64,000 bases of DNA from Costus lasius. Its lineage: Eukaryota > Streptophyta > Magnoliopsida > Zingiberales > Costaceae. Positions 43,915 through 55,600 of this stretch are shown here, piece after piece. Where the stretch lies: positions 89,564,665-89,628,664 of the forward strand of contig CM050453.2 in NCBI GenBank assembly GCA_027563935.2, given 5' to 3'. The notes beneath the pieces were generated by a model. That model saw nothing but the letters and a program-made list of their open reading frames with translations, ran no database searches and had not been told where the DNA came from. Each line of letters starts with the position of its first letter. The first letter of the stretch is position 1. The position numbers and the translations under genes were made by a program.

Positions 43915-44640
43915 TCGGTCCGAATTATTGATCTCCTCTTACAGCCGCATTTAGCGACAGAATTCTCGCACAAGCACATTCGCTGAGTCCAGTTTTTTAG
44001 GAGTTGGTTAAACTTTAGTTGTGTTCTTAATTGGATATGCCATTTCACTTCCGCATGGGATCTGATCACAAAGCCTGTCTTCCAACTTGGAGAAATGCTG
44101 TACAAATCGTGAATTTTGAGGGTCGACGCCCTGGCAGCGTGAGAAAAGCTTCCGCTACAACCACTTGTGTTTTTGATGATCTGGTTCGTTGTATAACTAG
44201 AAAATGCACCCCTAGTTGGTGTCCTCCTTAGCTCTACCTTGCGATCGATGCTTTCGAAGCAATAGGACATCACGAGTACAGAAAAGATTCAGCATTGTAC
44301 TTGCCAGTTTTAATTAATTTGCTTTCTAGTGTTAATTCGAGACATATGCATGATTGCATTACTGCGTCCATTTCTTGTGTGCTACTCCAGTATGAGTGTC
44401 TGCTTAAAGCTGCTAGTTTCATCACTTGATCCCAGTATGCGGCCATCATCTCATCCACGCGCGCTTACTAAATTCCAGCAACTGAGGTTCTTGCTTCTAC
44501 TTAATTTATGCTTTTATGTTTCGTTTGCTACTTGTATATATATGCCATTCTTATTGCTATGCAAATCCAAGTTTATCGAACAAACAAAAGATATATCTGG
44601 TTTTCGCTATGGAGATCAAAGGATCTGGTTGAGGTTATAG
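43915..44640 (+). other. AHL 3' flank
   Basis: Probable 3' untranslated region and terminator. I could not pick out a single poly(A) signal. Short frames (44031-44231 +, 43908-44273 -, 44329-44640 +) show no domain. Confidence 0.4.
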
Positions 44641-47640
44641 ATGCACTTCTTTCCCGAGGCAAATGGATATGTGGTTCCAGAAATTAATGGCCTGAATCTG
44701 ATCAAAATTTAAGCTTTTAAGCACAATATTATTTATTATGTGCCCCATATGGTTCTATTTTTTTAACTTTTTTATTATTCTATAATATAATCTCTTTCAT
44801 TTTCAATTTTTATGCTCAATTTGTTTTGTATACATATTGCAAGTTTTGCATCAAGAGGATCTTTAGAAATTTGAATCGAGTTTGCTATGCATTCCCTTTC
44901 TTTTTTTTTTCTTTTTTTTTTTTTGAAATTTCATTTCTTTCATAAAGAGGTCGGGTTTATGAACTTTAATATTGTAAATTTGAGTTTATTTAGTTGAGTA
45001 TGTCATACGACAATTTGATTGTTCAGTTACAAATTTCTAAAATAAGATTTACAATTTTAATTGTAGTGATGAGCATGTGTTCCAGATGCTTGTTTTGTTA
45101 TTTGCATAAATTCTTGTAATATAAATTTGACTAGGAGTTCTACAAGCTCAAAATTTTTTTAATATGTTGGACTTTAATAGCTACATTAACATTAAATTTT
45201 ATTATAAAAAATTGTGCGTCATTAAATTTTGTAATGTAATAGAATTATATAAATTTGTTTGGCATCTATTACCTCTTAGATAATGCAAAATATCTTGCCA
45301 TAGAATTGTTTGAGAATAAATAAGAAGAAGCATACTGAATTGCATGAGTTGCAATAGAAACTACCAGTAATCTTCTAGTTGATCATATTATTATTCTCAA
45401 AAGAGGGGAGGGGAATGAGAACCAATTGAAGTCTTTTTTTACAATGTACATCTCAATTAGGACCACACTTATATTCATAGACAAAACCTAATGGATACAA
45501 TTACATATTAGCCCATTACAAATTTAATAATTATACTCCCAAGAATTCCATACACTTTAATCTCTTATGTAATTTGTTTATTTATAGGTTGATGCTAGTC
45601 ACAGTATGTGTCAAATAATATTAATGTGTCATGTTCTAATGATAACAAAAAAAATAGATAGGTTGTGATCTAGAGGCAATATATAGGGGTTGTGTATATA
45701 TTCAAAGGATTTGTAAAGATATTAAATATTATACTTTATAAGAATGTGTAAAAGAAAAAACAATGAATGAGACAAAAACAAGGGACCTAAAGGTTAGAAA
45801 GTAAATAACTTTCAATTTTAAACTTAGACTGCATCTAAGATCTATTTTTTTCCAAATTGATTAAGGTTTATAAAGTCAAGGAGAAGAGCGCGTGACTCTA
45901 TATTTTCATTGAGGATAGTGTCAACAACAATTAATTCAACTTCTGAGGTAAAGTCAAGAAGAGATAGTAGTAGATTCCACTTAGGGTGATTCATTAATTT
46001 GTTTCCTTTGATGAAAAACACAAGGAAGAAAAAGAAGATACATTGAATTTAGATATAAAATGCTACTGGATTCAATTTATTTTTTTTTCTTTTTTGTTGA
46101 ATTTCGTCTAAGGAAACATGAACTAATAGTTGATTTACTAAGGAACAACATGATTATTTTGAGGGGGAAAAGTAATGATATCCTCAGCATCTATTTTAGT
46201 GTGTACATTCCAAAGAACAAAACAGATAACATGCGACTATTACATATTAGCACTATTGTAAAAAAGTGATGCACTAAGTTAGAGGACAAGGAGATAGAGA
46301 GTTTGATGCTCTAGTATGCTTATAAGTAGGCAACTACAAAGGCTTGATATAACTATAACTTTTGTCGCTCTCACGGTGTCAAAAATAGGAACTTTTGGTG
46401 CCTTTGTAATTTTGAATTGTAATGGATAGGCCAACCTAGCAATCTTGTTCCAAGGGATTAGGTCAGTATTTATAATGATACTCAATAAATGGAGTTGGAT
46501 AACAAGCATTGTGAGAAAAAAACACCTTATTCACCATGCTATAACAATAGCAACAAAGGTGCTTTAAAAACATCTATAATTTGTTAAATTGTCTAAGAAA
46601 ATTTAAACAATTCTATTATAACCTATATTAGTGATTAATTTCAACCTAGAAATATCATTTGGTGATATTTGACTTGTGGAATTTCATCAAGTCACTCATA
46701 AGGTAAAAGAAGACTTTATATGCAACACAAAAGCCTAAGAGTTTTCTTACTAATGGCTTGAAGTCACATCATATTTCTCCAAAGGAATATGAAGTAGCTC
46801 AACTTGTGAACTCTCTTTTATCTCTTATGTGTGTCTACAAGTTGAGTATCATGCTTATCAAAGATGATAACACTTAATCATGCATTTGAAGTGGATGAAG
46901 GAAAAGATTTTTCATTCTACCAGTGTTATCGAGTCTATAAATATTTTCATAATCGAAGCAAACCAAATAATATAAAGTAGGCAACATTAATATTGTGTTT
47001 CCTTGGATGAAAAATTAAAAGGAAAGAATGAAAAACACAATGAATCTAAACGAGGTTATGCTATGGATTTAGTGGAGCATGTAGATGTATGTACATATTG
47101 TAAATGTTACTTTTTTTTTAAGGATAGTGCAAATATCAAATAACCAAATATATTTCTTGTTTGAGTCCTATATTCTATTATATAATTTGAACCTGGCCAA
47201 ATATTTAAACAAATATATGACTCAAATATATCAAATCATTAATTTGTGTTTTCATATTAAATTATTCTATAAAATATAATTTATACATATTATAATAATT
47301 TTTGCACATATATAAAGTATTTTAAGATTAATTAATTAATTAAAGACTTGGGTAAATTATATTTATATTTTTATTTTAAATAGGATATTTATATCATTAA
47401 ATCTGAACTGAATTTAATTTATAAAATGTAAACATATTCTATAAAAAAGTAAATGAGTATTGAAATCAACGGTAAATGAAGCAATTTAAATTAGAAATTT
47501 GATTGGTGAATATTATATATATATATGAATCAGTTTAAATCCCATTTCGTTATGGTCTTTTCGTCCAACTATCAAAAGCCTGAAACCCAACCCGAACGCC
47601 AAACTTTTCGCCTCTCCATCTCGATCTCCACCACTAAGCT
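44641..47640. other. AT-rich intergenic DNA
   Basis: About 3 kb with no recognisable gene or element edge. Homopolymer T runs occur near 44901-44925 and 46080. Short frames such as 46060-46269 follow base composition only. Confidence 0.5.
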
Positions 47641-47646
47641 GCTCTA

Positions 47647-47774
47647 ATGGCAGCCATCTCCGACCTTGTCTTTGGCCTTCACAACATCTTCTACTTTGGC
47701 GCTGGCCAGTGACATCCCCAACTTCCCCGCTCACGAGGACCTCGAGTGCGACGCCCTTGGACCCTAACAGGTTC
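47647..47774 (+). pseudogene. Exon-like fragment with internal frameshift, unidentified
   Basis: An ATG at 47647 opens a frame reading MAAISDLVFGLHNIFYFGA and stopping at TGA after GQ. In the neighbouring frame the DNA continues as SDIPNFPAHEDLECDALGP and then a stop. The block is GC-rich, ends in a possible donor AACAG|GTTCC and is followed by pyrimidine-rich, intron-like sequence. It could be the first exon of a gene, broken by a one- or two-base indel, or a captured gene fragment. I do not recognise the protein. A plain minus-strand frame (47513-47908) covers the same DNA but is low-complexity. Confidence 0.4.
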
Positions 47775-49594
47775 CTCTCCCTCTCTGCTTCTCCTTTTTT
47801 TTTTTCCCTTTTATTCTTTTTTTTTTCTTGAAGAGCAGGATCTTCTCTCTGTGCTCCAAATATCTCGATCTCTGATTGTATCTCCAGTTCCTTGTAGTTC
47901 GTCATCATTTAATGGCGAGCACATTTTGTGACCTAGATTGGAACTCATGGCCGGTTGGTCTTTTAGTTAGTTTATATGAATGTAACCAACTCATCTGATG
48001 ACTGCACAAGGGCAGAAAAAAGGGAAGGGTAGTTAGTGGATTAGTCTACTTCTTGCAAGTTCCATGCTAAACAATTTACCAAACTTAGAAAATGACACCT
48101 CATTTTACTATGTGCCATTCGGGATTTGCAAAAGCCAAGATATCAACACAATGAATATTAAAATGGTGACTTAGGGAATGGAAGTTGACGGCTGGCATTT
48201 TTTAGATAATTTCGGTGGCGTGATTACGCTACTAGGTAACCAAATAATTCTTTCATGTTTTGCACTCATATTAGGTACTTTTTGTTTGGATTCCCTCCGC
48301 AAGAGTTCGAATGTAGGCTTCTACATGGATCTAGATGTGGTAGGTTCAAGGAAGCAATCTTGAATAATACATTAATATAGAAGTTGTCCAGTGAGTATAT
48401 TGAAATACAAACATAGTGTAGAATAATCAAGAGAATAAGAAGAGCAAAGAAGATGAAATTTGCAATTTTAGGGGGTTTGAAATGGAAACAGAGAAGTACC
48501 GCATTATCATTAATCATAAGCCACCTTTACAAATACTTAATAAGTCTTTACATGCTTCAACACGACATAATAACCACATGGCAAGCTAACACTAATTATT
48601 ACTCCTCTAACACATGTTCTAATAAAAAATAATAACTAATAATATATTATTTGAAACTACATCATTCTCCTTCACTAAAAAAGGATGACTTTGGCCATTT
48701 GATCCACAATTATGAAGGTTAATGCCTATTGAAGGAAAATTGTACATCATTTTGTTTTCCATACTTTCTCTTTTTTCTATCTTATAATTTTTTTCTTTTT
48801 TTTTTTCTTCTGTATGGTTCTTGAATATATTTCTTCCATTTTTACTCCATGGTGTGTGCTCATGAGTGTATTTTTTGATGTTGCTTCTTTGACTTACAAC
48901 GTAGACTATGTGGCTATGAACATTATTAGTTTCAAAATCAAAGAACTTGGAGCTTGAGGTCCTAGCACAGTTGTAGGATCCATCTAATATCATAAAACAA
49001 AGATAGAAGCAATGGAGAGACTTGCTTGGTAGCATTGTCATGGTGTCACAATCTTAGATTTCCCTAAGGAAAAAATCATTAGTGGAAATAGGGTATCCCG
49101 TACAACAATATCACGCAACTCCTACTCTAGTGGATATCCAACCTTGCTATACACAACTGAGTACTATGCATAAATGCATGATATGTCAAGTGTAAACCCC
49201 GCAACACTAGGTAAGGCATAAAATTATTCACTACAAAGGGACATTTACACATATAACTGATAGGTGAACAAGCACCAAGGTCCACAAGGATTGGGCCATT
49301 AGTGCACCACCATCCCTTGGGTGCTATACCAATTCTAATAAGTGTCCCCATGAGCTAAAGACTTTATTAGCCTTGGGTGGATTGATTTTACACATTCCAT
49401 TTACACCCCATGAAGTCTATGCACCTTTAAGGATCCACCATGCCTCGGCGTAGCGGCATAGCCACTAATGCACTGCCTCTGAATACAAAAAAAAAAGAGT
49501 ATTTATACTATTTACACAAGTGTGCCATAGTTGATTACATGAGTTTACACTACCCAACTTTTGAATTGTGACATTCTCACCTACTCAAGTTGTT
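47775..49594. other. Intergenic DNA, probable degraded retroelement at the right end
   Basis: No gene seen. About 49020-49594 and 52212-52300 were contiguous before element H inserted. The segment around 49050-49480 (CCCTAAGGAAAAA, GGGTATCCCG, CCTCGGCGTAGCGGCATAG) looks like a repeat, but I cannot name the family. Confidence 0.35.
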
Positions 49595-49599
49595 GAAAC
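49595..49599. other. Left target-site duplication of element H (GAAAC)
   Basis: GAAAC before the LTR start TGTTACGGGCC; repeated at 52207-52211 after the second LTR. Confidence 0.92.
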
Positions 49600-49880
49600 T
49601 GTTACGGGCCCAATTATCATTAGCTGTTATAGGCTCATTATCTCTAGAGGGTTTGTGGGAAAGGGTGTAAAGGTGAAAGGGTGTGAGGGAAAAGGGTGTG
49701 AAGGGAAAGTGTGTGAAGGGAAAGGGTGTGAGGAAGGAGAGGATTATAAATAAGGGTCTAGGGCTTAGTTTGAGGGAATCATCAATATCTTGTGTCTTGT
49801 ATTCTCTACTTCGGGCGTGCTTTGCACGATAACTCGCCGTTTGTGGCTTGAGGGATGATCCGATTCTTCGGTTCGTATCA
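49600..49880 (+). repeat. Element H 5' LTR
   Basis: 281 bp, TGTTACGGGCC...GTATCA. It contains several GTGTGAAGGGAAAGG repeats and TATAAATA at 49745-49752, a candidate promoter. The extra 15 bp relative to the other LTR come from copy-number change in the AGGGTGTGA repeat. Confidence 0.92.
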
Positions 49881-50876
49881 ATTGGTCCAACCTGCCGGAT
49901 AACTCGCCAGTGACGGCTTGAGGGAGGATTCGTCCTTGAATCCTATCAGTGGGCGGGCATTTTGCTGCCGGAGCCCACTGGGGCTACGACGGGAGTCAAC
50001 TTCACGTTGGTTGTTCGTCGGGCGCAAGTTCACTGCCGGATCGATTGCCGGAGGACCGGTGATCTAGCGACGGATAAAGGCGGAAGAGATTCCGTTATCG
50101 GTAGTAGATCTTCTCAACGGATCTACTATCGTTGATCAAGCTGAAGAAGAAAGAAACCCTAAGGGGAAGTCCATCTAAAACCTAGGGAGGAGGTGACTAT
50201 CGGATTGGAGGGAGGAGGTGCACGATTCCTTACCTTCTCAGCGGATCACTGTAGCTAGGAAGGAGGCGGTTTCAATTTCTGTCGTTCGGCGTCTCCGGAG
50301 AGGAAGCAGGCTTCCCTGGCGGACGTCGAAGGGGCGGTCAACCCAAATCGAAGGAACGTGAGAGGAAGCAGGCGACGCACGCGCGACTCCAGGGAGCATA
50401 AACATCTTCGCCGTCCTGCCTCAGGCAAGCTCACGCACATCCAGACGAACAGCGGAACTTGCAGTTTCCCTTCCTTCGCTGTTTCTGCGTTAGGCGGCGA
50501 AGGGAAGGCGGCCACTGTCCAGGGAAGAACGCGCAGTCGAAACCGGTGGTAGAGGCGACTTCTTGGGTGATATAGAGAGGCGTCGACGAGCAGTTCCGAT
50601 CGTCAAGGCGGCCAGAGGAAGTGCAGCTTCGGAGATCTTGAGAGCTCGAGGCGATGAGCTCTGCTGCAGCATCCAGGCGGACGGCGAAAGCAACCGGGTG
50701 GAAGGCGACACCGCCGCTCCCTTCCCACGACCCTCTTCCTAGCCGGAACCCTAGCCGGCCGGAGCTGTTGGCCGGCAAAACAGGCCGGCGGAGCAGGCGC
50801 CTTCGCGTGTGGCTTGGGTAAGCGAGAGCTACTGTAGCTCTTTAGGTTTAGAAAAAAAAAAAAATCTTGAAGGAGG
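49881..50876 (+). other. Element H untranslated leader
   Basis: About 1 kb, GC-rich from 50250. 49900-49950 repeats part of the LTR's U5 end (GATAACTCGCC, then GGCTTGAGGGA and GATTCG), so the leader arose in part by U5 duplication. Open frames on both strands at 50255-50778 have no recognisable domain; the composition could reflect captured host DNA. Confidence 0.5.
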
Positions 50877-51291
50877 ATGATGAGTAGTGAGATAGATCAT
50901 GTTTTATATGAGATGAAATTAATGTTGAGGGAGATGGTTAGGGAGACGCATAGGCAAAAAGGAATGAATGTGCCTATTGATGGGAGCGAGGTCTTGAAGA
51001 ATACATCACAGAGTCAAAGTACCATGAAAAATAAACGGCCGCTTCGCATTTATGTGGACTTATTCGGATTTGATGAAACTGCTCCAGAAGATTGGATTGC
51101 CCAAGCTGAGTATTTTTTTCACATTAGAGGAACGCAAGATGATTTAAAGTTTCCTATGACATTTATTCATATGGTGGGACCAGCATATGATTGGGTTCAA
51201 AGGTTAAGACGGCAGATTCCCAATCTCTCTTAGGAAAGATTGAAGCTAGAGATGATAAATAGCTTTAGCACTTTTCATACCAGTTCTTGTT
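50877..51291 (+). pseudogene. Gag N-terminal fragment of element H
   Basis: 118 codons from ATG to TAG at 51231-51233, then 19 more homologous codons to the next stop. It contains the retrotransposon gag pattern: LFGFDETAPEDWIAQAEYFF, then FIHMVGPAYDWVQ, and after the stop ERLKLEMINSF. In the family the residue before ERLK is Trp, so TAG is a mutated TGG. Gag of this type belongs to chromovirus-like gypsy elements; that assignment is from the motif pattern. The zinc knuckle and all later gag are missing. Confidence 0.75.
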
Positions 51292-52011
51292 GAAAGTTAC
51301 TATGAAGATGTAGTTGGCATTGAAGAAGCTGAGGCTAAGGGTCAAACCCTTCAAATAATAATTGAGGAAGAAAAGGATATCTTCTCGGAGCTGGTTCATG
51401 GTAATGGTAATATATTTGATAGTGCCGGCAAGAGTCATGCGGATATTAGCAAAGATACAACAATTGAGGTTGAAGATCAATCGGTAGACTCCAACAACAT
51501 TGGTATAAATACTGGTATTCCAGCTGTTGGCGCTATTGAAGCAACGGGAGAAGAAGCTTCTACATTTGAAGACACTCCACAAGCAGTGATAACTGAAGTT
51601 TGTCAACTAGTCCCAAGTGTTTGTATCACTTCTATCTCAGCTATTGAAACTTATGAAGAAACTGGGGAGCTGGAAGCTAAAGTTGTCAGGCACAAGCATG
51701 CAGAAGATGTACTACTTGACGCCAAAGTAGAGAATCAAGCACAAGAAGCTGTCAAGCTTGAGGCGGCCATGTTTGGTGTTCCTGCTGCAGCAACTTATCG
51801 AGCGATTTGGGATCCCGGCAACTTGCTTGAGGCCGAAATATCTGGTGCACCGGCTTCTACAACTTTCCGAGCGATTTGGGATCCGAGCAAAATAAAGTTT
51901 TTCAGCCTTGAGGACAAGGCTTCTTTGGGGAGGGGGCAATTGTTACGGGCCCAATTATCATTAGCTGTTATAGGCCCATTATCTCTAGAGGGTTTGTGGG
52001 AAAGAGTGTAA
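51259..52011 (+). pseudogene. Second open frame of element H, with pol-like tail
   Basis: Open from 51259 without a stop; the first ATG is at 51586 and the frame runs into the LTR to 52011. It is acidic and unlike known domains for most of its length. It has two 23-residue tandem repeats (YRAIWDPGNLLEAE and FRAIWDPSK, from a 69-bp DNA repeat with CGAGCGATTTGGGATCC near 51800 and 51869). The final FSLEDKASLGRG resembles the LEDK-x-x-L-x-x-GG tail of gypsy pol proteins, which also lies just before the polypurine tract. I read it as the remains of pol's end fused to sequence of unknown origin. Confidence 0.55.
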
Positions 52012-52206
52012 GGGTGAAAAGGTGTGAGGGAAAAGGGTACGAAGGGAAAGGATGTGAGGAAGGAGAGGATTATAAATAAGGGTCTAGGGCTTAGTTTGAG
52101 GGAATCATCATTATCCAGTGTCTTGTATTCTCTACTTTGGGCGTGCTTTGCACGATAACTCGCCGTTTGTGGCTTGAGGGACGATCCGATTCTTCGGTTC
52201 GTATCA
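51941..52206 (+). repeat. Element H 3' LTR
   Basis: 266 bp partner of 49600-49880, with TATAAATA at 52071-52078 and the GAAAC duplication beyond it. Confidence 0.92.
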
Positions 52207-52211
52207 GAAAC

Positions 52212-54414
52212 CCCCATCGATGGATGCCTATACTACATCTTCATAAAGCTTTGGTCATGAGGACATCTCATAAACTCCACAACATTATTATAATTACAAG
52301 GTCTCTTTCCCTTTGGAGTTTGGATACTCTTTGGTCACTTTTGCTATATAGATATGTGTCTGTGATAATTAAAACTATCTTTACTTTGCATCTTTATGAA
52401 GGAGTTGGTAGGGGGTCTGCAAGCTAAGTTGCTTTGTGTTGCTTTCGCAAGGTGGCGTGACTTCACTCGAACTTGAAATCTCTAGAATTTTGCAAATCAA
52501 GCGCGAAGTTTGTATTCAGTTATTGATCCCCATTTGCTTCAAAGTTGGATAAAAAACGTTATGTGCACATAAGGTCTTGGCATAATTGCTTTTCCGTAGC
52601 CTTATGAGTGACTCAGGGAAGCTTCATGAGTCTTGTTTATAGTATGCTTAGAGGCTTTCTCAACAAAAGGGAACCATATCACTTTCGAGTTACTTGAAGT
52701 TTCTCTACATCTTGGATGACAATCTTCCTTTTGGATTATGTAATCCTTGGATTCACCCTACTACTTCACTCTAACAGTGATCTAGTTTTTTTTTTTTCTC
52801 AATGCTCCTTTATGTTGGATCCTCAGATTGAGTTTTCCTTGGAAAGATTCACTTAATCCTCGGGACATCGACACTGTTGAATGCTAAGGGATGGAGGACA
52901 CATTGCTGCGAAGCTTTGAACTCTAACCTTGTCACCAAAAGATACCAAGAAATCCTGGCCTTAATGTGCCCTTTGTTTATCAGGATGGATGTCCTTGAAT
53001 TGGGGGTGCTGCCTCCACATTGCATCACTCCTCAACCCATCTTTAGACCTTTAATTGCTCTCTTGCTACCTGTCTGTGAGACTTTGAGGGGAACAACTGT
53101 TGTAAGAGACAATTGAGATGTGAGAAGTATCAAAGAGGTGAGGTTGTATAGAAGGATCTGCATATACTTTACTCAAGTTAGAGCATATGTATCAAACATG
53201 CCCAACTTTGAAGCAAGATAGTGAGGATGAGTAATAGATTTTCACTAAAATTTAAGAAGATTGTACTGCAAGGTAGATCTCCATGATGATGATGAATGTG
53301 AGATGGAAGATTCTCCTTTTTTAGATTTTAGTTTCGATTTTTTTTGCTATTCCTTTTTAACATGCATGGCCACACATGCCACAACTCACCCGACTCTATA
53401 TTGTGGAGTTTGTGGTGATAAAGAGACACCAAGGACTTGGGTAGCTCACACCTATCACTATAGATGGCCATGCTCATAGTGCTTCAATTGAAGCAAGATG
53501 AATTATCAGTGATGCCTATGGAACCAAGTATAGCTAGGAATTGGGGAGGACGTAAGACTAGGGCATAGGGGGGCCATTCTTATAGCATTGACCATCTTTA
53601 CTTGTGCAAAAGAACTTACCCTCGTGAGAACTATGAATTCTAGTGATGTTATGAAGGATGATATAGAAGTTCCTAGCTTAATGAGCTAGAGTCTTGAATA
53701 AGGGTGAAAGACTAGGTGCAATGTATATAAAGATGAAGAACATAGAGTGGTTGATGTCGCCACCTAGTATTGTCTACTACAGCTGCTGTTAGTTAAGGGT
53801 TAGCGGTGAAAAATGAGAGGGCATTTGGGGAGGGTTAGGGGCATAGAAAATTGAGTGTTGGGCATAGTGACAAAGCATAGGAGGGTGAAGAGACCTCGTT
53901 ACATAGATGCTTTGGCGGGCACCTGGGGAGGGGAGGTGTTTAAATTAGTGGAGTGGCTTCTTACAAGTGGAGTATTGGAGTGTCCCTAATTCAAGGTCAT
54001 AAAAGATGAACATAGGTCTTTAGTAGATCCCCTTTTACCTTTAACCATTAGAAACCAAACTTCCCCTCAATCTTTCTCAGCATCTGCAAAGCAGACAACT
54101 AGTGTACATATAAGAAAAAATTAGAACAAAAAACATAAAAGGTAGAGAAGATTCACCAAATAATACTTTTGATATGTGACCTCATTATGTATGTTCTTTA
54201 GCAGGCACACGGGGTTGTGAGGTGTTCGAATTAGTAGAACCGCTTCTTACAATTGGAGTGTCCCCAATAAAGCAGTGGCATCAAGGTAGTTGTGGCTCAA
54301 ACAAACTTCTATTACTAGAAATAAATATATGCACAATAACCTAACAAAATAAACTTGTTAACCTTATAGCAACAACCTGATAACCCAACAACATAGTACA
54401 TAATCATGTTTTAA
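52212..54414. other. Intergenic DNA with short repeats, no gene called
   Basis: No recognisable domain in the short frames (52877-53116, 53261-53479). A segment with GGTGTTTAAATTAGTGG and GGCTTCTTACAAGTGGAG near 53935 recurs diverged near 54210, about 290 bp apart. There is a T-run near 52788. Confidence 0.45.
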
Positions 54415-55600
54415 TACTCCCCTTCAAGCTAGAGCAAAAATGTCAATCATTATCAGTTTGTCACATAGCATAAAAAACCTAGTCAAGTGAAGAGCTCGTG
54501 AATATTTAGCTATGCGCTCCTCAGGTTTCACATATGGTGTACTTATCTATTGATGACAGCTTCTCTGGACAAATAATTTTTATATATTTTGTTCTCTCGT
54601 AAGATACTAGATTACATGCAATGAAGATGACATATTGATTGCCACGTAACATGTTCAAGGGAATGAGACATATAATATTGAACTCATTAAGGAGCCCTTT
54701 TAAGTCACAACATTTCACAAGTTATGCATGTCATTGCTTTATATTTGGCTTCACAATTGGATCTAGTAACCACATTTTGTTTTTTATCTTTTCTAACTAA
54801 CTAGATTTCCTATGACATTTGTGCAAAATCCCAGAGTAATTTCTATCATCCACTTTCCCTGCATAATTGGTGTCCATATACGCGTCAATGCATATATGAC
54901 CATTCTTTTTACATAAGTCCCTTGCTAGAAGATTTCTTAATATGCTATAAGATTCCAGGACTACATTCCAATGGGAGTTTTGGTTTTTTTCATAAATTGA
55001 CTATCTCCGCAACATATGAGATATTCACTCTAGTGATAGTAAGGTAAATGAGTTTTCCTACTAGTTGACGGTATTAGATAGGTTCAATATCTTTAGAGTG
55101 TGTGCTATATGAGATTTCTTAATATACTATAAGATTCCACATTCCAATGACAGTCTTGGTTTTTTAAAAAAATTGACTAACTATCTCCCCAACATATGAG
55201 ATACTTAGTCTAGTGCCAGTAAGGTAAGTTTTTCTACTAGTTGATGGTATTGGATTGGTTCAACATCTTTAGAGCTTGTGCCATTGCTATATTTCTAGTT
55301 TGGAATAATTAGTGTTCAACGTCTCTTCCAAGACAACTAGTGCATATTTTCATTGTGACAGCGACATTGCAATGCCTTGATAGACTATGTCGATTCCCAA
55401 AACGTATTTGGGTTTTCCCATATCCTAAAGTGTGAATTAGTTTATAAGCAAATCTTAGTATCTCATGTACTTTTTAGATCACTTTCTATAAGAATAATAT
55501 CATCAACATATATAGCTAAAATTATGATACCTGATCTCTGAGTCCGGACAAATATCGAGTTATCAGTCTTGGTATCATGAAAACCAACTAATAATATGAC
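54415..55600 (-). pseudogene. Copia G remnant: reverse transcriptase and RNase H
   Basis: On the minus strand the catalytic YVDD is encoded at 55499-55510, in an ILAIYVDDIIL context like copia RT. Moving left, the expected RT-connection region is present but duplicated (units 54931-55112 and 55113-55289). The RNase H end leads to a purine tract (GCTCTAGCTTGAAGGGGAG on the minus strand, about 54413-54431), typical before a copia 3' LTR. Many stops and shifts break it. The LTR itself, to the left, was not delimited. Confidence 0.72.
54931..55289 (-). repeat. Tandem duplication inside copia G (182-bp unit)
   Basis: Two diverged copies start at 54931 and 55113. Shared words are GATTTCTTAATAT, CATTCCAATG, ACATATGAGATA, TAGTAAGGTAA and TTTAGAG. 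It lies in the region between RT and RNase H. Confidence 0.8.

Larger units (their letters stand above)
49600..52206 (+). mobile_element. Element H: short non-autonomous gypsy-derived retrotransposon (2.6 kb)
   Basis: LTRs of 281 bp (49600-49880) and 266 bp (51941-52206), a GAAAC duplication and a G-rich polypurine tract (TTTGGGGAGGGGGCAAT, about 51924-51940) define a complete element. The interior has a 1-kb untranslated leader, a gag N-terminal frame ending in a nonsense codon, and a second frame whose end resembles the tail of gypsy pol. The region between, which should hold most of gag and pol, is missing. It is an internally deleted element that depended on a full-length relative. The sequence after the first LTR (ATTGGTCCAACCTGCC) is not a primer site I recognise. 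Confidence 0.9.

Noticed and set aside
47513..47908. 131-codon minus-strand frame
   Set aside because: It is low-complexity (Lys/Glu/Arg from an antisense T-rich tract) and overlaps the exon-like block, which fits better on +.
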